Shown here in pieces: positions 46,532 through 55,230 of a stretch of DNA of 64,000 bases (within the stretch, counting starts at the first letter, position 1; each line of letters starts with the position of its first letter). Both the position numbers and the translations under genes were made by a program. The notes under the pieces were generated by a model, which ran no database searches, had not been told where the DNA came from, and saw only the letters and a program-made list of their open reading frames with translations. Origin of the DNA: Firmicutes bacterium ADurb.Bin146 (lineage in GTDB: Bacteria > Bacillota > Clostridia > DUPQ01); assembly GCA_002070475.1 (NCBI GenBank), contig MWDI01000057.1:93721-157720 (forward strand), read 5' to 3'.

Positions 46532-47147
46532 TTAAATACTCCTTTAATTTAGTTAAAGCATTCGCTCTATGGCTTACTTTATTTTTTTGTTCATCCGTTA
46601 ATTCCGCAAAAGAAAGATTATAACAAGCTGGCATAAATATTGGATCATAACCGAATCCTCTTTTTCCTCTTGGTTCATTTAATATTGTACCTTTACACTC
46701 ACCTCTGAATAACACATGTGAACCATCTTTTTTGATTAATGCGATAACGCTTACGAATCTTGCGTTACGGTTAACCTGATCTACTCTAAACATCAGCTTA
46801 AGAAGAGTTCTAATATTTAACTTATCAATGTATGAAGAATCTGTATAATTTTTGTTATTGTTATAATTAACATAAGAATAGAACCTTTTTGAATATACTC
46901 CAGGCATATTTTTCAAACAAGATACTTCTAAACCTGAGTCATCTGCTATCACCATATGTTCTGTATGCTTTTTCGCATCTAGTGCTTTAAGTAAAGCGTT
47001 TCCCTCAAAGGTATCTTCTGTCTCCTCAGGATTTGAAAAGATGCCCGCTTCTTTTAGTGAGATAATTTCATAATCTGGAAGAATATCTTTTATTTCTTTG
47101 ATTTTACCCTTATTATTACTTGCAAGTACAATAGTTTCTTTCTTCAT
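46524..47147 (-). CDS. XTP/dITP diphosphatase (RdgB/Ham1 family)
   Basis: It hydrolyses non-canonical purine NTPs such as dITP and XTP and so keeps them out of DNA. The 207-residue product begins VLASNNKGKIKEI, has the EDTFEGNALLKA and ADDSGLEVSCL motifs, MPGVYSKRF, and ends with GFGYDPIFMP and FAELTDEQKNKVSHRANA. It has a slightly expanded loop after MPGVYSKRF, rich in Asn and Tyr. Its ATG overlaps the rph stop by one base and its end overlaps dnaE by eight. The rph-rdgB pair is common in Firmicutes. Confidence 0.95.
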   Translation of the reverse strand: MKKETIVLASNNKGKIKEIKDILPDYEIISLKEAGIFSNPEETEDTFEGNALLKALDAKKHTEHMVIADDSGLEVSCLKNMPGVYSKRFYSYVNYNNNKNYTDSSYIDKLNIRTLLKLMFRVDQVNRNARFVSVIALIKKDGSHVLFRGECKGTILNEPRGKRGFGYDPIFMPACYNLSFAELTDEQKNKVSHRANALTKLKEYLND

Positions 47148-47857
47148 TAGCTATCCAAGCACTTTCTTTGAATGTTCATAATATTTTTAATTGCTTTTTG
47201 AGATAAATAAATAATTTCATCCAATTTTTCTTTATCAAAAGTATTTTTTTCTCCTGTTGCTTGAATTTCAGCAATCCCTCCATTTGAATCCATAATAAGA
47301 TTAAGATCAACTTGGGCATTACTGTCTTCTTCATAACACAAATCTACCATAACTTGATCATTAACAATACCTGCACTTATAGCGGCTACTTGACACTTAA
47401 CTGGGTTGTCTTTTAAATATCCTTTATTAATCATCCATTCAAATGCATCATGTAGTGCGATAAATCCAGCAGTTATGCTTGCTGTTCTTGTTCCACCATC
47501 TGCTTGAATAATATCACAGTCAATTATAATTGTTGCATCATGGAATGAATCTAGGTCTACACATGCCCTTAATGATCTTCCTATCAATCTCTCTATTTCA
47601 GATGACCTGGAATTTTTTTTTAAATTTGCTATATCTCTCTTGTTTCTTTGAATTGTAGCTCTAGGAAGCATATTATACTCGGCAGTCACCCAACCTTTTG
47701 AATCGCGAAACGGTGGCGATTCTAGACTTACTGATGCAGTACATATTACTTTTGTATCACCACATTCTATATATGCAGAGCCTTCTGCATATTTCATTAC
47801 ATTCCTTTTAAGTATTATAGGTCTTGTTTCATCATTACTTCTTTTATCTATTCTCAT
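47147..47857 (-). CDS. rph: Ribonuclease PH
   Basis: RNase PH trims tRNA 3' ends by phosphorolysis. The 236-residue product starts with MRIDKRSNDETRPI and has the ASVSLESPPF, GWVTAEYNMLPRAT, IGRSLRACVD, CDIIQADGGTRTASI and NLIMDSNGGIAEIQAT segments that build the phosphate site and hexamer. Length is normal. A TTGTAT-N17-TAAAAT promoter lies 56 bp upstream. It appears to lead the long minus-strand series through dnaE, pfkA and pgsA to mutS2. Confidence 0.96.
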   Translation of the reverse strand: MRIDKRSNDETRPIILKRNVMKYAEGSAYIECGDTKVICTASVSLESPPFRDSKGWVTAEYNMLPRATIQRNKRDIANLKKNSRSSEIERLIGRSLRACVDLDSFHDATIIIDCDIIQADGGTRTASITAGFIALHDAFEWMINKGYLKDNPVKCQVAAISAGIVNDQVMVDLCYEEDSNAQVDLNLIMDSNGGIAEIQATGEKNTFDKEKLDEIIYLSQKAIKNIMNIQRKCLDS

Positions 47858-47912
47858 AAAGCACCTTTTCTATTTTATTGAAACAACATTAAATGAATGT
47901 TAACTAGATATC

Positions 47913-47941
47913 ATTTTAACATTTTTACACTTCTTATACAA
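47913..47941 (-). promoter_or_regulatory. Promoter of the rph-led operon
   Basis: Minus-strand TTGTAT (47941-47936) and TAAAAT (47918-47913) have a 17-bp spacer. An 8-bp inverted repeat, AATGTTAA (47896-47903) and TTAACATT (47916-47923), spans the -10 and predicted start and might be an operator. Confidence 0.55.
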
Positions 47942-47956
47942 ATAAAAAACGTATAT

Positions 47957-49501
47957 CTATTCCGAAATATCCATTATATCGAGATACTCAATAATACCAT
48001 TTGCTATACCTTGCGCGAGTTTTAGTTGATATGCGTCTGTTTTCAATTTATCGCTTTCAACAGGATTAGTTATAAATCCGACTTCTACAGTAGCTGCTGG
48101 ACAATTTGCGCGTGCATGGACAGCAAGTTGCTGGTTAAACAATCCTCTGTCTGATGCAATAGCTGATTTTATGACATTCTTTTGAATAATTTGGGCATAC
48201 TCTTTGTCCTGTTCATCTCTCCATATAGTCATTATTCCTTTTGCTGATTCTTCAGTATATGAGTCAACATGAACAGAAAGAAACAGCTTGGCATTATGAA
48301 TATTTGCAAGATCACCTCTTTCTAAGGCGAAACCTAAATAAATATCCTCATTTCTTGTCATGTATATATTATATCCTTTTTCTAAAAGTATTTCTTCAAT
48401 TTTTTCACATATACCAAGATTTATATCTGCTTCATTTATTTTATCATCACTTCTTGATTCTGTTCCTGGATCATGACCGCCATGTCCTGCATCAATAAAT
48501 ATAAGATTTTCGATATTAGGATCACAAAAAGTCAATGTTGAAAATAATGTATTTGCATTAGGATAAAGTATCACTTCTTTCTGAAATTCAAAACTAACCC
48601 TGTAATATATCATCCCTGAAATTTCTTCTTTTTTAACATCCATATATTTTATGTACCCATCATTAATGAAAATTTTCTCTTCGCTAAGATTATATGAGAC
48701 AGTTCTTCCTTTTAATGAAGACCATGCTTTTGCAGGAATGCGTATCGTATATATGTCCTCAGAACCATCATCGATGTTATCTTCATAATACAGCACTGTA
48801 CTATCAGCTTGCTTGCATAATTGATATTCAGGTATGAATAAGAATTTTCTTGAATATATATTCGAGTAATTAAAGAAATCCCTATTTTGAACTTCCGATA
48901 GACTGTAGTGCATACTTGATGAAGTTGATTCAATATTTGTCACTGCTATACATTTATCAGTTATAACTTTTATATCTAAAGTCATGTTTTCATAATTCTT
49001 CTTTATCTCAATCTTCTGTACTATTGAATTATCAGGAAATATAGCATCTTCTTCATATTGAAAGGTGTTATAATCATCTAGTATGATTGAGAAAAATATT
49101 GTCGTTTTATTATTTATATCATACCATGAAGTCTTTTTTGCATCATCCGGATTTCTATATTCGTCAAAAATATACTTCTTATCATTCTGGAATACGGTAT
49201 TAAACTCGCATTCTTTCGATAAGCCTTCAAATATGAGTATATCATTTTCGTACTTTACTTTTATTTCTTTAGGTTGTCTAGTATTATTTGTCTCATTAGG
49301 AGTTTGTGAGCTGGTAATTTGATTATCTGTCTGAGTCTGTTGATTATTAGGTGTGGAAGAAACTTGAGAATTGTTTTTCAATAAATTTTCGTTTGTCATT
49401 ATAAATATGACTACAGCTATTATAATGCATGCAATTACCATAATTGCAATAATACTGGTTATTTTTTTTCTATTATCTGAATTATTATAATTAAATTCCA
49501 T
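47957..49501 (-). CDS. N-acetylmuramoyl-L-alanine amidase, membrane-anchored
   Basis: A 514-residue cell-wall hydrolase. A membrane anchor lies at about 14-35 (ITSIIAIMVIACIIIAVVIF), then a Ser/Gln/Asn/Thr-rich linker, a beta-rich region (about 75-330) of unrecognised type, and a C-terminal Amidase_3 domain. The zinc site is complete: His in DAGHGGHDPG, Glu in NEADINL, His in SVHVDSYT, and the catalytic Glu in ATVEVGFITNP. It cleaves the amide bond between muramic acid and the stem peptide. It follows the second amidase gene by 16 bp, so the two are co-expressed. Confidence 0.93.
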   Translation of the reverse strand: MEFNYNNSDNRKKITSIIAIMVIACIIIAVVIFIMTNENLLKNNSQVSSTPNNQQTQTDNQITSSQTPNETNNTRQPKEIKVKYENDILIFEGLSKECEFNTVFQNDKKYIFDEYRNPDDAKKTSWYDINNKTTIFFSIILDDYNTFQYEEDAIFPDNSIVQKIEIKKNYENMTLDIKVITDKCIAVTNIESTSSSMHYSLSEVQNRDFFNYSNIYSRKFLFIPEYQLCKQADSTVLYYEDNIDDGSEDIYTIRIPAKAWSSLKGRTVSYNLSEEKIFINDGYIKYMDVKKEEISGMIYYRVSFEFQKEVILYPNANTLFSTLTFCDPNIENLIFIDAGHGGHDPGTESRSDDKINEADINLGICEKIEEILLEKGYNIYMTRNEDIYLGFALERGDLANIHNAKLFLSVHVDSYTEESAKGIMTIWRDEQDKEYAQIIQKNVIKSAIASDRGLFNQQLAVHARANCPAATVEVGFITNPVESDKLKTDAYQLKLAQGIANGIIEYLDIMDISE

Positions 49502-49517
49502 ATAGCCTCTCTATATT

Positions 49518-52358
49518 TTAGTTTTCATCTAGCATATCTATTATACCCTGTGCTATGCCCTGAGCAAGGATATTTTGATATTCATCTGTCTGCAGCAGAT
49601 AAAGCTCATCTGGATTAGTCATGAATCCGCATTCAACCAAAGCTGCTGGCATCTTTGTAGAGTTTAGCACTACTAAATTAGGTCTGTCAATAATCCCTCT
49701 ATCTATAGCATCAGTTTTACTTATTAAATTTTTATGTATCTTCATGCCTAGCGTTTTGCCTGATGAATTATTACTTTGGTCTGAAGATGGATATACGAGA
49801 GTCATTATTCCTTTTAAATTTGAATTCGCAAATGCATTTGAATGAATACTAATAAATAAAGAGGCCTGGATTTTGTTAGCTATATGAGCACGTTCATACA
49901 GACCTACATATTCATCTGTATTTCTAGTCATAAATACTTTTATTCCTTTATCACAAAGTATTTTTTCAACTTTTTTTGCAACTGATAAATTAATTTTTGA
50001 TTCGTATACAGAACCGGATACTGCTCCGGGATCAAATCCTCCATGGCCTGCATCTATTACAACACTACCCAAATAAATATTATTAACAGGTAATAGATTA
50101 ATATTAGTGTATGTAGACCTTGCTGAGTTAAAATATAGTAGCAAAGGCTGTTTTGAAAATATAATCATTATGACCTGCTCGTCTGATCTCTTGATTTGTA
50201 TTTTTTCAATATATTCATCATTAATATATAAAACGCCAGCAGTAAGCCTGTAAGAAGTATCCAAAAAAGAGATTTCTTTAATTAAGTCATTTTCTGCTAT
50301 TTTAACATTTCTGTTGACTTCGCCATATTGATCAGCTAAAGATATACCGTTAATATGTATATATTTTCTGTTTGAAGAATTATAGTAAAACATATTTGAT
50401 ATTTTTTGTGAGAAAATATCAAGTTGTAACTCTGTTCTGCTTTTTTCTAATAACTCATACCTGCATTGGTTACTAAGTTCAATGCTTAAATAAGTTCCTG
50501 ATTCATCATATGTAATTCTTACTGCTTTAATATATTTCGAACCTTCTACAGGAAAAAACTCTTCTGAATTACAGTAAGAATTTGGTATAAATAAAATAAT
50601 TCTATTTGGATCAGATTTTCTTTTAATTTCATAACCTTCATAATTATCAGCATTAATTAAAACCTGATCTTTTAATATTTTTGCTTTAACTTCATTTGAA
50701 ATTAAAGTGACTGTTTGATTATTCTGATTTTCAGTTTGTGTGTCTTGTTGCTTTGTATCTGCTAAACTTATCCATATTTCGACATATCCATCATATTTTT
50801 TAATTTCATACATTGCTTTGTTTTTCAAATCTATTACAAGCCTCTTTAATAAACCGTCATTAATAATCCTGACAGAATCAAAATAATTACCTTTATATGA
50901 AATAGTATTTAATTTTTCGACATTTAATAAATCTAATACAATTCTGTCTGGATTGCTTAGTATATAATGTGTCTTTATTTGAATATCTTCAGACTTTAAA
51001 ATTAATACATCATAAGCATCTATACTTTTATACGCAATTGATGAAGAATGAATTAATTGTTCCAAACTTGTATTTACAAGTGTTATACCATTTTCAAATT
51101 TAAAATCATATTCACTTATCTCTATATCATTAATTCTAAGTTTCATATTCCTAATATCAAATACATATTTTATATCTTTAATTGTTAATATAGCACTAAA
51201 TATTTCATCATCCCATATAACACTCCCCCCTTCTATTTGAGCAAACTGACGTAGCGGGATATATTCTGATACTGTGTCTTTATTATCTAGAGAATTTTCA
51301 TCCGAAGCTTGTATTTCTTGCGATGTGCCTTGTTCTGATGATTGTTCCACTTCCGATAATCCAAAAATATTTAATGCATCATATTCAACATAAACAATAT
51401 CATTTTCTTCTTTTACTTGATATTTATAAATCTTGTTATCATTCATAATTATGCTTGTAGGAACTAATATGTAGTATATTGCTGTATCTGTTTTAACTTC
51501 AGCGTATTTATTCACATAATACCACTGGTATTTATATTCATTAAGACTGCATACCTCCTTCATGCTTACATATATTTTATTTGAATTATCAAAAATGTAG
51601 GGGGTATATTTACTATTTTCAGATTTGGTCTGAATACTATCTTTATTATCAGTAAAGTCTGGTAAATACACATCTAACATATACTGCATTAATGTTTCAG
51701 GAGCATAAAATTTACCTTCACTCAGTATTATATCACCTGAAGTAAAATATGAGCCATTATACCCTATGTAGTCTGTCTGTACATAGAAGTACATTTCATT
51801 GTCATTCCTGCTAATCATTATATAATCATTATCAACTGACTTAACTGGTATGATGTTATATAAATCTGCAAATTCATCAATACAAAAATAAGGTAATTGA
51901 TTAAACTCATATCTTTTAAGCGTGTAAATATTTAGTATATCCCCATTAACATCAACTCTTGTTATTTTCCCGTTAATGTATTTTATATTACGGTTATCTA
52001 TTAATTTATAAGCTGTATAACCTTCATTAAAAATTGTTGTGATATTTTCAGGAACATATGTAAAGCCTTGGAATAATACAATATCGCCAAAATAATACTT
52101 TTCATTATTTATATATACGATATCTCTTTCTGTATTAAATATTATTGTTTTTTCATTATATGTTACAGTAACGCTTTTTTCTGTATCATTCCACTTTAAT
52201 GTCAGCTTATGTATGCCTGCAATTGAAGATAGCTTATAATATTTATTGTTATCAAATATTTTATACTCACACTCAGAATAGATATCCTGTTGTGCATATA
52301 CCGAAAAAGGAATTATTAATAAAAGTAGAATTATGAGTGTCTTTAGTATATTTTTCAT
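49518..52358 (-). CDS. Large secreted N-acetylmuramoyl-L-alanine amidase
   Basis: A 946-residue exported protein with signal peptide MKNILKTLIILLLLIIPFSVYA (cleavage near 22-23). Residues 23-390 look like repeated copper-amine-oxidase-N-like stalk modules (NNEKYYFGDIVLFQGFTYVPE and DNSNKIYVSMKEV are examples, in part). AMIN-like beta domains (about 440-700) follow. The final 180 residues are an Amidase_3 domain with VVIDAGHGGFDPG, the YESKINLSVA glutamate, the ISIHSNAF histidine and ALVECGFMTNP. AMIN domains usually direct such enzymes to the wall. It is almost twice the length of its neighbour. Confidence 0.92.
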   Translation of the reverse strand: MKNILKTLIILLLLIIPFSVYAQQDIYSECEYKIFDNNKYYKLSSIAGIHKLTLKWNDTEKSVTVTYNEKTIIFNTERDIVYINNEKYYFGDIVLFQGFTYVPENITTIFNEGYTAYKLIDNRNIKYINGKITRVDVNGDILNIYTLKRYEFNQLPYFCIDEFADLYNIIPVKSVDNDYIMISRNDNEMYFYVQTDYIGYNGSYFTSGDIILSEGKFYAPETLMQYMLDVYLPDFTDNKDSIQTKSENSKYTPYIFDNSNKIYVSMKEVCSLNEYKYQWYYVNKYAEVKTDTAIYYILVPTSIIMNDNKIYKYQVKEENDIVYVEYDALNIFGLSEVEQSSEQGTSQEIQASDENSLDNKDTVSEYIPLRQFAQIEGGSVIWDDEIFSAILTIKDIKYVFDIRNMKLRINDIEISEYDFKFENGITLVNTSLEQLIHSSSIAYKSIDAYDVLILKSEDIQIKTHYILSNPDRIVLDLLNVEKLNTISYKGNYFDSVRIINDGLLKRLVIDLKNKAMYEIKKYDGYVEIWISLADTKQQDTQTENQNNQTVTLISNEVKAKILKDQVLINADNYEGYEIKRKSDPNRIILFIPNSYCNSEEFFPVEGSKYIKAVRITYDESGTYLSIELSNQCRYELLEKSRTELQLDIFSQKISNMFYYNSSNRKYIHINGISLADQYGEVNRNVKIAENDLIKEISFLDTSYRLTAGVLYINDEYIEKIQIKRSDEQVIMIIFSKQPLLLYFNSARSTYTNINLLPVNNIYLGSVVIDAGHGGFDPGAVSGSVYESKINLSVAKKVEKILCDKGIKVFMTRNTDEYVGLYERAHIANKIQASLFISIHSNAFANSNLKGIMTLVYPSSDQSNNSSGKTLGMKIHKNLISKTDAIDRGIIDRPNLVVLNSTKMPAALVECGFMTNPDELYLLQTDEYQNILAQGIAQGIIDMLDEN

Positions 52359-52391
52359 GACTTTATCTTCTGTTCCTTACTTATTTACTTC

Positions 52392-52421
52392 ATTTTACAT
52401 CAAAAGATCTATAATAATCAA
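52392..52421 (-). promoter_or_regulatory. Possible promoter of the amidase pair
   Basis: Minus-strand TTGATT (52421-52416) and TAAAAT (52397-52392), spacer 18 bp, stand 33 bp before the large amidase start. The spacing is a little long, so the match is only fair. Confidence 0.4.
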
Positions 52422-52474
52422 GAATTTTTATTATTTAATATTTTCATGAATCTTATCTTTATTATAATAGACCT

Positions 52475-52783
52475 CTATTTAAAAGGAGCCTTTTTATCCA
52501 GGCTCTTACCATAACTGCTCCAGGAATCTCTTACTTTGTATCTTAGATCAATATTATAAATACTGTCTATAAGATTATTAAGTTCTTTTCTTTTGTCAAC
52601 ATATTCAGACAATATAAACTCATCTTTTTCTAAAAGAGAATCCATTTGCATGAGCCATGGCTCAAAAACTTCTGCATCTCTATGCTCAGCGTCTTCGAGC
52701 TTCCTGCGCAGGTGAGCGACTACTAATTTAATGGCCTTTTTTTTATAATACTCGTCAGGGTATACTTTTTTAGTCATTTTCAA
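52475..52783 (-). CDS. Small conserved-looking protein, function unknown
   Basis: A 102-residue, charged, mostly helical protein that I do not recognise. It has no signal peptide or membrane segment. The opening KKVYPDEYYKKKAIKLVVAHLRRKLEDAEH (read in part) and the following WLMQMDSLLEKDEF suggest two long helices. The start is either TTG 52783, seven bases after GAAGG, or ATG 52777. Codon choice and the clear frame suggest a real gene. It stands alone between the amidases and the YkgJ-like gene. Confidence 0.6.
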   Translation of the reverse strand: MKMTKKVYPDEYYKKKAIKLVVAHLRRKLEDAEHRDAEVFEPWLMQMDSLLEKDEFILSEYVDKRKELNNLIDSIYNIDLRYKVRDSWSSYGKSLDKKAPFK

Positions 52784-52923
52784 TTACCAGCCTTCTGTCA
52801 TATTAATTTAAGAGAAACCATTGTAACATGTACAATCCGGTCATCTAATTCTCATTTCTTAACAATAATATGATAACATATGTAAATACATTAAGCAATA
52901 CAATAATATGTTATAATATGTTT

Positions 52924-53430
52924 ATGAAAATTCTCAAAACAAATAAACATATTTCTAGAGTAATTAAAAAAGCATATAAAGCAATTGAGGATCTTACACC
53001 TCTAGAATTTGATTGCGGACAATTATGTAATAATAAATGCTGTAAAGAAGGTTCTGAAGGAATGTATCTATTTCCATTTGAATTTCAGTATCTAATTGAT
53101 AAAACTGATAAAGATATAATACATACAGATAATGATTTTGATTTACTTATCTGTAATGGGAAATGTGACAGAAAATACCGTCCATTAGCATGCAGAATAT
53201 TTCCGCTATTTCCATATGTTAATAATAAAGGCGAAATTGAAGTAAAATTTGATCTACGAGCTAGAAATATCTGCCCTTTGCAGTTTAAGGATATGCCTGA
53301 AATACAAATCCAAAAAAGATTTGTAAAACGAATTAAGAATATTTTTAAAAAACTTATTAAGTATCAGGTATTCTATGATTACTGCCGAAAACTTACTGAA
53401 GAAATAAATTTCCTGAAAAAATTTTACTAA
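52924..53430 (+). CDS. YkgJ-like cysteine-cluster (putative Fe-S/zinc) protein
   Basis: A 168-residue protein of the YkgJ/CxxCxxCC cysteine-cluster family. Conserved cysteines appear in FDCGQLCNNKCCKEG near the N-terminus, then in LICNGKCDRKYRPLACRIFPLFPY and later ARNICPLQF; these probably bind zinc or an iron-sulfur cluster. Function is unknown. A TATAAT at 52912-52917 puts the predicted transcript start exactly at ATG 52924, and no Shine-Dalgarno is seen; an in-frame ATG at 52918 would then not be transcribed. It may be leaderless. It is convergent with the tRNA-Gln gene. Confidence 0.85.
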   Translation: MKILKTNKHISRVIKKAYKAIEDLTPLEFDCGQLCNNKCCKEGSEGMYLFPFEFQYLIDKTDKDIIHTDNDFDLLICNGKCDRKYRPLACRIFPLFPYVNNKGEIEVKFDLRARNICPLQFKDMPEIQIQKRFVKRIKNIFKKLIKYQVFYDYCRKLTEEINFLKKFY

Positions 53431-53457
53431 AAAAGGATGCATTCCCCCTTTGCATCC
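53429..53457 (-). terminator. Rho-independent terminator of tRNA-Gln
   Basis: GGATGCA (53435-53441) and TGCATCC (53451-53457) form a perfect seven-pair stem. On the minus strand it is followed by six U residues. It starts about 3 bp past the tRNA CCA end. Confidence 0.85.
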
Positions 53458-53459
53458 CT

Positions 53460-53533
53460 TGGCTGCCGAAGAAGGATTCGAACCCTCACAAACTGATCCA
53501 GAGTCAATTGTGCTACCATTACACAATTCGGCA
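53460..53533 (-). tRNA. tRNA-Gln (anticodon CTG)
   Basis: Read on the minus strand, TGCCGAA at the 5' end pairs with TTCGGCA before discriminator G and the encoded CCA. The anticodon stem ATTGA/TCAGT holds a CTCTGGA loop, anticodon CTG, so it reads CAG. The T arm reads GTTCGAATC. It has its own promoter and terminator. Confidence 0.93.
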
Positions 53534-53545
53534 AAGTCTTTAAGA

Positions 53546-53574
53546 AATATAACACATATCTACTTACACTTCAA
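53546..53574 (-). promoter_or_regulatory. Promoter of tRNA-Gln
   Basis: Minus-strand TTGAAG (53574-53569) and TATATT (53551-53546) with a 17-bp spacer lie 13 bp before the tRNA. Confidence 0.6.
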
Positions 53575-53611
53575 CATATTTTTAAAAGTATAATCAATTT
53601 TTATGTTTTTA

Positions 53612-53649
53612 TAAAATAATAGAGGATCGATTTTTTATTCTGTCCTCTA
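53612..53649 (-). terminator. Possible terminator of the glycosidase-like gene
   Basis: TAGAGGA (53620-53626) and TCCTCTA (53643-53649) form a seven-pair stem with a 16-base loop. On the minus strand the stem is followed by TTATTTTAT, a broken U run. It lies 42 bp after the stop codon of the gene at 53691-55064. Confidence 0.45.
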
Positions 53650-53690
53650 GTATTTTATTTTATTATATTATCAAACACTTGCATAAAAAA

Positions 53691-55064
53691 CTACAATATA
53701 CTTTCGTGCAATTGATTCAAAATTCTGTATCTTGTAGCAGGTACATTAAAAACCGGTATCATATTTCCATAAATGGAATATACTTCGCCATCATAAAATT
53801 TAATTGAAAAATCAGTACTTTTCCCTTTTGCGATACAATACTCATGCGAATAACCACCCACTAAATAACAACTCGAAAGCAGATTTAAATCCTTATCCCT
53901 ATATTCTTCTGCTATATAAACAGCCACAGTTGCTTTCTGAGCTTTTAAATTCATGTGTAACTCCCCACCCTGCCAAATATTTTCGCGAGTAGCAATTACA
54001 CTTTCTTTTGTCTTGTATATACTTTCCAATTTTATAAATCCATCTTTTCGAAGTTTATAATTAAAGATTCTGCCGTTTAGCGCTAATTCCCTAAAACACG
54101 GTCCATGTTCTAATGCTGAAGCACAGCCTTGAATATAAATGGAACCATCATTACCGATTCTCATTGTAGATGGATATACCATAGGAGCATAAAACAGACT
54201 ATTTGCTGTTTTATCACCTTTTTCTCCACCGATAAAAGGTTCTCTTAATGATCGTATCCAATACCTTCCGTCATGAGAATATGATAACTGGGTTTTCATT
54301 GTCCCACTGCTATATTTTGTATGCAATCCACTCTTGTGTCCGCCATAAATGTACGAAAAGCCAATATACCATCCATCATAAGCAAAAGCAGGCATTCCAT
54401 AAATCTCATCCAAATCACTATCCAATGAATCAGGCTGAAGGCACATTTGAAAATCAGTAAAACTTCTCCAATCTTTGGTTTCCGAATATCCAACCAGACG
54501 TACACCCCAAGCAGGTCTTTTCAGAATCGTATAACATTCTTTCTCTTGATTATAAAAAACACCTACGCAAGGTTCTCCATCATAACTCCAGTGTATATTC
54601 AATTCCGTCCAATTCAATAGGTCAGGTGAAACATAAACTATTCCCTCTATAATCATCTTTTTTTTATTGGTCTTAGTAAACAGCAACTTATATCGTTCTT
54701 CTGGAATAGCATACTTATCTTCAAATATACAAGCAGGTTCTTCGCCACCTGCATACTCAACAACTTGATTGTAATAATCAAATTTTCTTAATTGTAATTT
54801 TTCTGATAAATATTCCCTTTCAAAATGTACCCCGTCTTCACTAACTGCAGAATATAAACCATACTCCAGTATGAATATTTCGGCCATAATATAGCATACG
54901 AAAAAAATATTGCAAATAGGAAATGTCCAAGCAAAACCCCAAAAAGTAGTAACATTTTGATTTAAATAAATGGCATCTTCAATCAATTTTGGCTCGCCAT
55001 ACTTTCTTACAACATTTTCTTTTCCAAACAGGTATTTATCATCAAAAAATAAGTGTTTATACAT
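53691..55064 (-). CDS. GH32/GH43-like five-bladed beta-propeller protein
   Basis: A 457-residue protein without a signal peptide. The opening FFDDKYLFGKENVVRK, repeated blade motifs such as SAVSEDGVHFE, YVSPDLLNWTEL, YSETKDWRSFTD and LSYSHDGRYWIRSL, and acidic positions in EEPACIFED and DGEPCVGVF point to a glycosidase-type five-bladed propeller, close to GH32/GH43/GH130 clans. Which sugar it acts on is unclear. The region of residues 50-68 is strongly hydrophobic (ICNIFFVCYIMAEIFILEY), odd for a cytoplasmic propeller. It is a single-gene unit; GAGGA stands before ATG 55064. It may have been acquired. Confidence 0.78.
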   Translation of the reverse strand: MYKHLFFDDKYLFGKENVVRKYGEPKLIEDAIYLNQNVTTFWGFAWTFPICNIFFVCYIMAEIFILEYGLYSAVSEDGVHFEREYLSEKLQLRKFDYYNQVVEYAGGEEPACIFEDKYAIPEERYKLLFTKTNKKKMIIEGIVYVSPDLLNWTELNIHWSYDGEPCVGVFYNQEKECYTILKRPAWGVRLVGYSETKDWRSFTDFQMCLQPDSLDSDLDEIYGMPAFAYDGWYIGFSYIYGGHKSGLHTKYSSGTMKTQLSYSHDGRYWIRSLREPFIGGEKGDKTANSLFYAPMVYPSTMRIGNDGSIYIQGCASALEHGPCFRELALNGRIFNYKLRKDGFIKLESIYKTKESVIATRENIWQGGELHMNLKAQKATVAVYIAEEYRDKDLNLLSSCYLVGGYSHEYCIAKGKSTDFSIKFYDGEVYSIYGNMIPVFNVPATRYRILNQLHESIL

Positions 55065-55162
55065 TATATATCCTCTATACCTTTATACTAAATTAATTGT
55101 AACATCAAAACATAATTAAAGTGCATCAATAAAACAAAATTTAGTCTTTTTAACTGCAAAAG

Positions 55163-55199
55163 ACAAAAAAGAACCTGTAAGATAATCATACAGGCTCTT
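55163..55199 (-). terminator. Rho-independent terminator after ppdK
   Basis: AAGAACCTGTA (55169-55179) and TACAGGCTCTT (55189-55199) form an eleven-pair stem with one G-U pair. On the minus strand six U follow. It ends the yicC-to-ppdK operon. Confidence 0.93.
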
Positions 55200-55230
55200 A
55201 ATTTAGAAAATATTGTGCTTACCCTAAGAT

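Noticed and set aside
53254..53526. Minus-strand open frame over the YkgJ gene end and the tRNA
   Set aside because: It runs through the tRNA-Gln gene and a terminator, so it cannot be a protein gene.
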